Origin: an uncultured Eubacteriales bacterium
Lineage (GTDB): Bacteria; Bacillota; Clostridia; Oscillospirales; CAG-382
Assembly (NCBI GenBank): GCA_934446675.1
Contig: CAKSEL010000004.1
Coordinates: forward strand, 95,688 to 159,687
DNA length: 64,000 bases
Reading direction: 5' to 3'
Below are positions 25,090 to 33,066 of the stretch, piece after piece. The notes under the pieces were generated by a model. It saw only the letters and a list, made by a program, of their open reading frames with translations, did not search any database and had not been told where the DNA came from. Both the position numbers and the translations under genes were made by a program. The stretch's first letter is position 1. Every line of letters starts with the position of its first letter.

Positions 25090-26577
25090 ATGCAGACGGA
25101 CACACAGACGCAAAATTCCGAAAATACGGCTTTGCAGCAGCCCAATTCCGGTTCAAAATTCCGTTCGGCAAAGAAAATACCGCCGCCCAAAGAAAAAAAT
25201 TCGGGCATTACGCGCGTTTATACCGAAAAAACTCACGGCAGAGTAAATATAATAACAAATTCGCGCTACAACACACAAAGCTCCTCGCGTCTCATGTCGC
25301 CTCTCGACGCCGAGCAGAGAAATGCGGCGCTTTACGGCGCAACCTCCAACAGTGCGCTGCGCAAAAAACGAAAGCCGTCGCGCAGACTTTCACTCAAAAA
25401 AGCGCCTATCGTCCCGACAGCGCCAAAAGATCCGGTTACGATAAAGAAAAACTGGCTAATAAATCAGATAAAGCAGCACGTTGCCTCGCTTGACATTCCG
25501 CTTTTGATTACGGCGCTGTTTATGTGCTTTGCCGGACTCATCTCTGTCAACAGCGCAACGCTTACATACGGCACTCACAGATTTGTTATCGTACAGTTCT
25601 GCGCCTGCATTCTCGGATTTTGCGTAATGACGCTGCTTTCCGTCGCGGATTACAGGCAGCTTATACGGCAGTACAGAACAATAATCGCACTAAACGCCCT
25701 TATGCTGATAGTGACCTACATTTTCGGCAGCAGCGTTACCGAAAGCTCCAACGCGAACTGGATAGACCTCGGTTTTATCAAAATTCAGCCGTCAGAGTTT
25801 TCAAAGCTTATGTTTATTTACAGCTTTTCGGTACATCTGAGCTTAGTAAAGGACAGGCTGAACAAAATTTCAACATTTATCACGCTGTTTATACACGCGT
25901 GTCTTATCTTCGGGCTTGTGCTGCTTCAGAGAGACCTCGGATCGCTTACCATCTTCCTTATGATATTTGTGGCAATGTGTTTTGCGGCAGGGCTGAGCAT
26001 ATGGTACTACATTGCGGGCGCTGCGATTGCCGTAGGATTATCGCCGTTTATATGGCGGCACCTCGGAGTATATCAGCAGAACCGAATACTGCTCTGCTTT
26101 GACAGTTCGATAGATCCCGGCGGCACAGGCATACGCTATCAGCAGCTGCGCAGCCAGACCGCAATCGGAAACGGCGGACTTTTCGGCACGGGCTATACAC
26201 ACGGCACGGTAACGCAGGGACTTTCGGACGGGCTCCCGGCAAAGCACACCGACATGATCTTCGCAACGGTCTGCGAGGAATGGGGGCTTATAGGCGCGCT
26301 TGTAATTCTCGGCGCTACCTGCTATCTCATCTACCGCATACTTAAAATAGCGCTTGAATGTGAAAATCCCGTCGGACGGTACATATGCGTGGGCGTTGCG
26401 GCGCTGCTTATAACTCAGGTCGCAGAAAACGTCGGAATGTGCCTTGGCATAATGCCAGTAATCGGCATTACATTCCCGTTTTTAAGCTACGGCGGTTCTT
26501 CCGCACTCAGCACGTTCCTTGCAATAGGCATGGCGCTGTCGGTGCGCTCGCACAGAGAAAAAACCTTCTTTTCATAA
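25090..26577 (+). CDS. SEDS-family glycosyltransferase, RodA/FtsW type
   Basis: A 495-residue polytopic membrane protein of the SEDS family, which polymerises peptidoglycan from lipid II together with a class B PBP. The SEDS core begins at about residue 130. Diagnostic stretches are WIDLGFIKIQPSEFSKLMFI (about residues 222-241), QRDLGSLTIFLMIF with the catalytic Asp, YQQLRSQTAIGNGGLFGTGY, and the last loop GITFPFLSYGGSSALSTFLAIGM. The N-terminal about 125 residues are cytoplasmic, polar and very basic (RKKRKPSRRLSLKKAP), an unusual extension. The motif pattern is more RodA-like than FtsW-like. A membrane protein gene follows 20 bp downstream. Confidence 0.92.
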   Translation: MQTDTQTQNSENTALQQPNSGSKFRSAKKIPPPKEKNSGITRVYTEKTHGRVNIITNSRYNTQSSSRLMSPLDAEQRNAALYGATSNSALRKKRKPSRRLSLKKAPIVPTAPKDPVTIKKNWLINQIKQHVASLDIPLLITALFMCFAGLISVNSATLTYGTHRFVIVQFCACILGFCVMTLLSVADYRQLIRQYRTIIALNALMLIVTYIFGSSVTESSNANWIDLGFIKIQPSEFSKLMFIYSFSVHLSLVKDRLNKISTFITLFIHACLIFGLVLLQRDLGSLTIFLMIFVAMCFAAGLSIWYYIAGAAIAVGLSPFIWRHLGVYQQNRILLCFDSSIDPGGTGIRYQQLRSQTAIGNGGLFGTGYTHGTVTQGLSDGLPAKHTDMIFATVCEEWGLIGALVILGATCYLIYRILKIALECENPVGRYICVGVAALLITQVAENVGMCLGIMPVIGITFPFLSYGGSSALSTFLAIGMALSVRSHREKTFFS

Positions 26578-26597
26578 AATTCACGGAGGAAACCAAA

Positions 26598-27251
26598 TTG
26601 AACGACTACACCAACGAAAATGCTGATATTTTCGACGAACCTCAAAAGAAAAAAGGCTTTACGTTCGGAAAGCTTATTAAATGGATCTGCCTTGCGTTTA
26701 TAATAGCGGTATGTGCGATACTTTTTGCACGGTGCTATATGTACAGCGACTCACCCATAGTCAAAAAGGTAATAACCGACAGCAAGTTTACCGACGCATA
26801 CAATGCCGATAAAGAAAATTTTGAAGTTCTGCAATACGGAATTAAGTCCTCGTGGGTTGCGATAAAGGAAAACCGCCTTATCGAGTTCAACTATCTGTAC
26901 TATGTTCCCAAAACCGAACAGCTCCAGTTTTCGGTAAAATACAACCTCGATCTTCCCGGAGAAGATGTCGGGCTTCCATTTAGGTTCAAGCTTACGGACT
27001 CCGACGGAAACGAGTACACATCATACACATACGAATTTGAAAAACGCTACGGCTACGGATATTACCGCCTTTGCTTTGACGGCATTAAGCTCGAAAAAGA
27101 CGATACTGCCGAAACCGACAAAAATAAAAGCTACACCGTAGCCATTGACATGAAGGACGCAGACGGCAACTATTCAGAGCTTTGCACAAACGAGATCTAC
27201 AACGGTTCTACGGTATGCCGTCCGGTTGATTTTTCAAAATACTTAAAGTAA
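26598..27251 (+). CDS. Single-pass membrane protein of unknown function downstream of RodA-like gene
   Basis: A 217-residue protein starting at TTG 26598, eight bases after CGGAGG. It has an acidic cytoplasmic start, one membrane helix (about residues 27-47, LIKWICLAFIIAVCAILFAR) and an extracellular domain with beta-strand character (RLIEFNYLYYVPKTEQLQFS and TYEFEKRYGYGYYRLCFDG). It is 20 bp downstream of the RodA-like gene, so probably cotranscribed and perhaps accessory to cell wall synthesis. No family is recognised. Confidence 0.8.
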   Translation: MNDYTNENADIFDEPQKKKGFTFGKLIKWICLAFIIAVCAILFARCYMYSDSPIVKKVITDSKFTDAYNADKENFEVLQYGIKSSWVAIKENRLIEFNYLYYVPKTEQLQFSVKYNLDLPGEDVGLPFRFKLTDSDGNEYTSYTYEFEKRYGYGYYRLCFDGIKLEKDDTAETDKNKSYTVAIDMKDADGNYSELCTNEIYNGSTVCRPVDFSKYLK

Positions 27252-27271
27252 AAGTAAAAAAGGAGCGCATT

Positions 27272-28276
27272 ATGAAACGCATAACTCTTTCGGACATTGC
27301 AAAAATGACCGGATATTCAATAAACACCGTTTCCCATGCTCTCAACGACAAAAACGACATTTCGGAAAAAACCAAAGCCGAAATAAAAAAAGCCGCGGTA
27401 AGTCTCGGATATATAGGCAATTCCTCCGCAAGCTTTTTGAGAAGCGGAAAAAGCCGCGCCGTCGCGGTAATAATTCCCGACATTGCAAATCCGCACTTCT
27501 CGATAATGATTAAGGAAATGCAGCTTGCTTTGAGAAATGCAGGCTACACAGCCGTTGTTTTCAACACCGACGAGGACGAAAAAAACGAAACAGACGCTAT
27601 TATGACCTCTCTCCGGCAGAACGTTGACGGAATTATAATCTGTCCCGTGCAGAAAACCGTGGATAACATCGAATATCTCGAAAAATGCGGCGTTCCCTTT
27701 GTGCTTATAGGCAGATGTTTTGACAAAAACAAGCACAGCTACGTTGTATGCGACAACAAAAACGGCGGATTTCTGGCAGGCAAAGAGGCTATCCGCGTAA
27801 GCTGCGGAAAACCCGTGCTGTTTCTCAACGCAAGCTCATTTATTACGACCTCGCGCGAACGTCTTGACGGCATAAAGCAAGCTTTTGAGGTTTCGGGCAT
27901 ACCTCTTTCAAATCTCAGAGTACACGAGGTTTCCCCAATGCTGTCCGACGGCGGAGATATTGCAAAGATACTTTCGGACGCAAAAAATTACGGCGCCGTC
28001 ATATGCTTTTCGGACCTGCTTGCAATGAAAGTCTGTATGCTGCTGCGCGGTATGTCTCTTGAAATACCCAAAGACATAAGCGTTATAGGCTTTGACGACA
28101 TTGTTTCAAAATTCGCGCTGCCCATAATGCTAAGTTCGGTTTCTTCGTCGAAAACTCTTATGTCATCAAAGGCGGTCGAGTTCCTTTTTGAGCTTATCGG
28201 CGGCAAAAAAGCCGAAAATTTGCGTGCAGTTCTCCCGACCGAGCTTGTAAGACGCGAAACCACAAAAAATATCTGA
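27272..28276 (+). CDS. LacI-family transcriptional repressor
   Basis: A 334-residue LacI/GalR regulator with the HTH MKRITLSDIAKMTGYSINTVSHALND, hinge GYIGNSSASFLRSGKS, and a periplasmic-binding-like effector domain (VAVIIPDIANPHFSIMIKEM through DISVIGFDD). It precedes the glycyl radical enzyme operon by 86 bp. A perfect palindrome CATTAACGTTAATG with a central CG, typical of LacI-family operators, overlaps that operon's start site. The simplest reading is a local repressor released by a sugar-like effector. AAAGGAGCG precedes the ATG. Confidence 0.94.
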   Translation: MKRITLSDIAKMTGYSINTVSHALNDKNDISEKTKAEIKKAAVSLGYIGNSSASFLRSGKSRAVAVIIPDIANPHFSIMIKEMQLALRNAGYTAVVFNTDEDEKNETDAIMTSLRQNVDGIIICPVQKTVDNIEYLEKCGVPFVLIGRCFDKNKHSYVVCDNKNGGFLAGKEAIRVSCGKPVLFLNASSFITTSRERLDGIKQAFEVSGIPLSNLRVHEVSPMLSDGGDIAKILSDAKNYGAVICFSDLLAMKVCMLLRGMSLEIPKDISVIGFDDIVSKFALPIMLSSVSSSKTLMSSKAVEFLFELIGGKKAENLRAVLPTELVRRETTKNI

Positions 28277-28295
28277 ACAAATTTCACGGCGGCTA

Positions 28296-28340
28296 TTGAC
28301 ATTCCGCCTTTTTTGTGGCACAATATCATTAACGTTAATG
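28296..28340 (+). promoter_or_regulatory. Promoter and LacI-type operator of the glycyl radical enzyme operon
   Basis: TTGACA (28296-28301), a 17-bp spacer and CACAAT (28319-28324). The perfect 14-bp palindrome CATTAACGTTAATG (28327-28340) covers the expected start point. Bound repressor would block initiation. Confidence 0.8.
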
Positions 28341-28362
28341 TAAATATTTCCGGAGGCAGGTT

Positions 28363-30333
28363 ATGACAGACAGATTATACAACTTCGTACTTCACAAAGA
28401 GCATCACAAATACAGAACCGACGCCAAAATAAGCATTGATTATTCCGCAAGCCCGATTGAGCGCATGACAAGCAGATTTGAGCAGATGTGCGCACTCCAG
28501 ACGCCGGTCATACTTCCCGACGAGCAGATCGTTCTTATAAGAACGACAAAAGATCTTCCGGACATAATGACGGAACAGGAGTGGGTGGAAATAGAGAAAA
28601 CGCATTTCAGGCACGAACTCGGATATATGTCGAACCTTTCGCCCGACTACGGCAGAATTATCTCGACAGGGCTTTCCGAGTGCGCAAAGACCGCCGACGA
28701 ATACGGAAAAAGAGAAATTGCGGCAATTATCTCGCTTTGCAAAAGATACCGTGATTTTGCGCGCAAAAACGGACGGGACGATGTTGCGGACATACTCGGA
28801 AACGTACCCGAAAAACCGGCAAAAAGCTTTCGCGAGGCGCTTCAGTTTTTCAGAATAATACACTTTGCGCTCTGGCTCGAAGGAAACTATCATGTTACCG
28901 TCGGACGCTTTGACAAATATATGTACCCCTATTTCAAAGCCGACCTTGACAGCGGCGTTCTCACCAAAACCGAAGCGTTTGAGCTGTTATGCGACTTTTT
29001 CCTCTCTTTCAACAAGGACAGCGACATGTATCCCGGCGTTCAGCAGGGCGACAACGGTCAGAGCATGGTTCTCGGAGGCACGGACGAAAACGGAAACGAG
29101 GTTTTCAGCGAGCTCAGCGCCATGTGTCTTGAGGCAAGCGGCAGACTGCTCATGATAGATCCGAAAATAAATCTGAGAGTAAACTCAAAAACGCCGGACG
29201 AGGTATACATAAGAGCAAGCACGCTTACAAAAGCAGGACTCGGATTTCCGCAGTATTCCAACGACGACGTGGTTATCCCGGCTCTCGAAAAAATGGGATA
29301 CGACAAAAAGGACGCGGCAAACTATGTTGTTGCGGCTTGCTGGGAGTTTATAATACCCGGAATCGGCGCGGATATTGCAAACATCGCCGCCCTCTCTTTC
29401 CCGAAAGTAATAGACGTCTGTCTGCACAGGGATCTTGAAAAATGCAAAGACTTTGACGAATTTTTAAGCTGCGTTAAAAAGCAGATACACGACGAATGCG
29501 AAAATATCTGCGGCAGCATAAAAAAGCCCTGGTTCGTACCCTCTCCGTTTATGAACGTCTGCATGGACGTAAACATATACGAGGGCGGAAAATACAACAA
29601 TTACGGTATTCACGGCACCGGCATTTCAACGGCTGCGGACTCGCTGTCGGCAATCAAAAAATATGTCTTTGACGAAAAGAGCATAAGCGCAAAAGAGCTT
29701 ATCAGCGCAGTTGACGGCGACTTCAAAAATACGCCCGAACTTCTTGCAAAATTAAGATACGAAACTCCCAAAATGGGCAGCGACGACGACACTGCGGACG
29801 GTTTCGGAACAATGCTTCTCGACGAATTTTCGGCAAGTCTTTCCGGAAAGAAAAATTCACGCGGAGGAATATACCGCGCAGGCACCGGAAGCGCTATGTT
29901 CTATCTCTGGCACGCGGACGAAATAGGCGCGTCGCCCGACGGCAGACGCAAAGGCGAACCCTTTGCGGCAAACTTCTCTCCGAGCCTGTTTGCAAAGACG
30001 TCCGGACCTTTCGGAATTATCAAATCCTTTTCAAAGCAGCACTTTATAAACGCCGCAAACGGCGGTCCGCTCACGCTTGAATTTCACAGCAGTATGTTTG
30101 ACGGCGACGACGGCATAAAGAAAGTCGCAATGCTGGTAAAGGCTTACATGGCTCTCGGCGGCGAACAGTTACAGCTGAACGCGGTAAATCTCGAAACGCT
30201 CAAAGACGCCAAGATCCACCCCGAAAACCACCGTCAGCTCGTGGTCAGAATATGGGGCTGGAGCGCATATTTCGTCGAGCTTGACGAGAGATACCAGAAC
30301 CACGTTATGAAACGCTGCGAATACAAGCTATGA
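28363..30333 (+). CDS. Glycyl radical enzyme, pyruvate formate-lyase-like, unassigned subgroup
   Basis: A 656-residue PFL-superfamily enzyme that would work through a protein glycyl radical passed to an active-site cysteine. The active-site Cys is Cys326 in AACWEFIIPG. The C-x-E arrangement matches eliminase and decarboxylase members (GCVE), not the Cys-Cys pair of true PFL, but Val is replaced by Trp. The glycyl loop near the C-terminus reads VVRIWGWSAYFVEL with Gly632, where RVxGY is normal. It is shorter than the about 780-850 residues of glycerol and choline lyases. The next gene is its activase, overlapping by 4 bp. The substrate is unknown; the flanking LacI regulator and GH36-like enzyme point to a sugar-derived compound. 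Confidence 0.88.
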   Translation: MTDRLYNFVLHKEHHKYRTDAKISIDYSASPIERMTSRFEQMCALQTPVILPDEQIVLIRTTKDLPDIMTEQEWVEIEKTHFRHELGYMSNLSPDYGRIISTGLSECAKTADEYGKREIAAIISLCKRYRDFARKNGRDDVADILGNVPEKPAKSFREALQFFRIIHFALWLEGNYHVTVGRFDKYMYPYFKADLDSGVLTKTEAFELLCDFFLSFNKDSDMYPGVQQGDNGQSMVLGGTDENGNEVFSELSAMCLEASGRLLMIDPKINLRVNSKTPDEVYIRASTLTKAGLGFPQYSNDDVVIPALEKMGYDKKDAANYVVAACWEFIIPGIGADIANIAALSFPKVIDVCLHRDLEKCKDFDEFLSCVKKQIHDECENICGSIKKPWFVPSPFMNVCMDVNIYEGGKYNNYGIHGTGISTAADSLSAIKKYVFDEKSISAKELISAVDGDFKNTPELLAKLRYETPKMGSDDDTADGFGTMLLDEFSASLSGKKNSRGGIYRAGTGSAMFYLWHADEIGASPDGRRKGEPFAANFSPSLFAKTSGPFGIIKSFSKQHFINAANGGPLTLEFHSSMFDGDDGIKKVAMLVKAYMALGGEQLQLNAVNLETLKDAKIHPENHRQLVVRIWGWSAYFVELDERYQNHVMKRCEYKL

Positions 30334-31118
30334 CAGGCACGGTTTTTGACATAAAAGAGGGTGCGGTACACGACGGTCCGGGACTTCGCACCACGGTATT
30401 CTTAAAAGGGTGTCCTTTAAGGTGCGTCTGGTGCCACAATCCCGAAGGTCTGTCAAAAGAACCGCAGCTTATGGTAAAGCAAAACCTGTGCGTCGGCTGC
30501 GGAACCTGCCGCAAAGGCTGCAGCCACCCGGAATGTGCGCCGTTTTCGCGCTGCGTTCACGCCTGTCCCAACGGCTGTCTTTCGGTAAGCGGAAAAGAGT
30601 ACACGTCCGAAGAACTGTGTTCGGAACTTTCAAAAAACCGCCTGTTCTTTCAGATGTCGGACGGCGGAGTAACGTTTTCCGGCGGAGAACCGTTATTTCA
30701 GGGCGGATTTTTACTCGAATGTCTCGATATTCTGCAAAAGGACGGTATAAACACCGCGATAGAAACAAGCGGTTACTGCGATGCGGACTTATTCGGAAAG
30801 GTTTGCGACAAATGCGGCTTTATAATTATGGACATAAAGCTTTTTGACAGAGATACGCACAAGAAATACACCGGCGTTTACAACGACGCGGTTCTCGACA
30901 ATGCGAAGTTTCTTATGAACTGCGGCAAGCCGTTTCTGTTCCGCACTCCGCTTATTCCGCACATAACCGACACAAAAGAAAATCTCTGCAAAATACGGGA
31001 CTTTATAAAAGACTCTCCTTGGGAGAAACTAAAATACAACGACATGGCAGATCTTAAATACAAAATGCTCGGAATGGAATATCCTTACGGCAGCATGGAG
31101 GTAAAAAATGAAAATTAA
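30330..31118 (+). CDS. Glycyl radical enzyme activating protein (radical SAM)
   Basis: A 262-residue radical SAM enzyme that abstracts hydrogen from the glycyl radical enzyme's Gly632. The cluster motif is CPLRCVWCHNPEG (about residues 28-40), preceded by the activase hallmark VHDGPGLRTTVFLKGC. A ferredoxin-like insert with two cysteine groups follows (CVGCGTCRKGC and CVHACPNGC, about residues 54-88). Then come FSGGEPLFQGGFLLECLDIL, IETSGYC and IIMDIKLFD. The start overlaps the preceding stop as ATGA, and its end overlaps the GH36-like start by 11 bp, so the three genes are translationally coupled. Confidence 0.95.
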   Translation: MTGTVFDIKEGAVHDGPGLRTTVFLKGCPLRCVWCHNPEGLSKEPQLMVKQNLCVGCGTCRKGCSHPECAPFSRCVHACPNGCLSVSGKEYTSEELCSELSKNRLFFQMSDGGVTFSGGEPLFQGGFLLECLDILQKDGINTAIETSGYCDADLFGKVCDKCGFIIMDIKLFDRDTHKKYTGVYNDAVLDNAKFLMNCGKPFLFRTPLIPHITDTKENLCKIRDFIKDSPWEKLKYNDMADLKYKMLGMEYPYGSMEVKNEN

Positions 31119-33018
31119 CGCGCAAATGTACAATGCAGACGGCGCACTGCCCTGCGCTTTTGAAGAAAAATCAATTTCAAACGGAGTAACAGCCGTAACG
31201 GTAAGTGCCAAAAGCGCCGCGGCTCTTGACGCTTTATGTGCGGTGAAGCTAAGTCTTATACCCGACAACGCTTTTTCCGAATACACCTCGGTATACCGCC
31301 ATTCCGAGTATTGGTGCAGACCGCAGTTCGGAAACGACCTTTCTTCAATTCCCGACGAAACGCAGACGCTTATACTCAAAAACTCCGACGGCAGCTATAC
31401 CGTAATTCTACCGGTTGTTTCTGAGCTTTACAGGTGCGTTATAGAGTCCGGAAAGACAAAAAACGAGTTCTGTGCGCGTCTGTTTACATATGCCGACGGT
31501 TTAACCGAGTGCAATGCCCTTTCTTTGGTATACAAGACGGGAGATAATCCGTTTTCCGTCATGCACGACTGCGTAAACGCCGCGATAAAGCAGCTCGGAA
31601 ACAAAATACTTCCGGCAGAACAAAGAAAATATCCCGAAATATTTGAATATCTCGGCTGGTGCAGCTGGGACGCGCTGCACATTGAAGTAAACGAAAAAGG
31701 CTTACTCGAAAAGTGCAGAGAATTCAAAGAAAAGAACCTTCCCGTCCGCTGGGCGATACTCGACGATATGTGGGCAGACGTTCCGAACTTCAAAAACCAT
31801 ACATACTCGGATTTCGGCGAGATGATAAAGCTCATGCACTCAAGCTCTCTGCGCTCCATGGAGGCTGATCCCGAAAGATTTCCCGACGGTCTTAAACATA
31901 CCGTTACCGAGATGAAAAAATACCTCACGTGGATAGGTATGTGGCACCCGACGACCGGGTACTGGTTCGGAATTGAACCCGGCAGCAAACTTTTTGAAAA
32001 GTACAAAGAGCATCTTTACAAAACCGCGGACGGCAGATACATATTAAAACCGGATTACGAAAGCTATCACGCGTTTCTCGATGAGTGGCACGCTTTCTTC
32101 AGGGACTGCGGCGCAGACTTTGTAAAGGTTGACAATCAGAGCATTATAAGGCGGTTTTACAAGCACACGCGCCCGATAGGCGAAATTGCACACGATATGC
32201 ACGCGGCAATAGAACAGTCAACTCAAAAGCATTTTGGCGGTGCGCTCATCAACTGCATGGGCTGTGCAAACGACAACATCTGGAACAGACCGTCAAGCGC
32301 CGTTTCACGCTGTTCCGACGACTTTCAGCCAAACAACCGCGAATGGTTCACAAAGCACATTCTTCAGTGCTCCTTTGCGTCGTTCATGCAGAGAGACATT
32401 ATCACCTGCGACTGGGATATGTGGTGGACAAACGATCCTCAGGGTATCAAAAACAGCGTCATACGTGCGGTTTCGGGCGGTCCGATATACATAAGCGACG
32501 AGATAGGAAAGAGCGAGCGAAACGTAATTATGCCGCTCATACTCTCCGACGGAAAAATACTCCGCTGCGACAAACCAGCCGTTCCGACTGCCGACTGTCT
32601 GACAGGCAATCCCGAAACAAACGGCAGAATTTTCAAGCTTCAGAACACGGCAAAAGGCAGCGGTGTGCTTGCGGTATTCAACATTGACGCATCAGACTGC
32701 GCGGCGCACGGCAGCATAAGCCCAGACGACATTGACGGACTCTGCGGAGAAGAATTTGCGGTATACGAGCACTTCACAAAGCAGGCGTTCACCGTGAAAA
32801 AAGGTCAGAGAATACCTCTTACTCTCGAAACACGCGACAATTTCAGGCTGTACAACTTTGTACCTATCAAGGACGGCTTTGCCGCACTCGGAGATGTCAG
32901 CAAGTTCATATGTCCTCTCACCGTAAAGAGCGCGGACAAAAATTCCGGTGCCGAAACGCTCGAACACACCGACTGCCTTATCTTTAAGGACGGTAAATTC
33001 GAGGCGGTAAAGGCATAA
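31108..33018 (+). CDS. GH36/Sip1-like glycoside hydrolase (raffinose synthase/alpha-galactosidase type)
   Basis: A 636-residue protein of the GH36 clan, subgroup of raffinose synthase/seed imbibition proteins. The core barrel begins YLGWCSWDALHIEVNEKGLL (about residue 188) and continues to AILDDMWADVP and the Thr/Trp-rich TWIGMWHPTTGYWFGIEPG. It has KVDNQSIIRRF, with the nucleophile Asp of KxD (about residue 341), and SRCSDDFQPN, with the probable acid/base Asp. No signal peptide, so it acts inside the cell on an imported glycoside. GGAGG lies upstream of the ATG. Substrate and linkage (alpha-galactoside is the family default) are not proven. Confidence 0.85.
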   Translation: MKINAQMYNADGALPCAFEEKSISNGVTAVTVSAKSAAALDALCAVKLSLIPDNAFSEYTSVYRHSEYWCRPQFGNDLSSIPDETQTLILKNSDGSYTVILPVVSELYRCVIESGKTKNEFCARLFTYADGLTECNALSLVYKTGDNPFSVMHDCVNAAIKQLGNKILPAEQRKYPEIFEYLGWCSWDALHIEVNEKGLLEKCREFKEKNLPVRWAILDDMWADVPNFKNHTYSDFGEMIKLMHSSSLRSMEADPERFPDGLKHTVTEMKKYLTWIGMWHPTTGYWFGIEPGSKLFEKYKEHLYKTADGRYILKPDYESYHAFLDEWHAFFRDCGADFVKVDNQSIIRRFYKHTRPIGEIAHDMHAAIEQSTQKHFGGALINCMGCANDNIWNRPSSAVSRCSDDFQPNNREWFTKHILQCSFASFMQRDIITCDWDMWWTNDPQGIKNSVIRAVSGGPIYISDEIGKSERNVIMPLILSDGKILRCDKPAVPTADCLTGNPETNGRIFKLQNTAKGSGVLAVFNIDASDCAAHGSISPDDIDGLCGEEFAVYEHFTKQAFTVKKGQRIPLTLETRDNFRLYNFVPIKDGFAALGDVSKFICPLTVKSADKNSGAETLEHTDCLIFKDGKFEAVKA

Positions 33019-33029
33019 AAGTATATAAT

Positions 33030-33066
33030 GCACGTCTTTTTACATAAAGGACGTGCTTTTTTATTT
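33030..33066 (+). terminator. Terminator of the GRE/GH36 operon
   Basis: A stem GCACGTC/GACGTGC (33030-33036 and 33050-33056 with a bulge) followed by TTTTTTATTTT. Confidence 0.85.

Noticed and set aside
28363..30333. Calling the glycyl radical enzyme a true pyruvate formate-lyase (pflB)
   Set aside because: PFL needs two adjacent active-site Cys; only one Cys followed by Trp-Glu is present.
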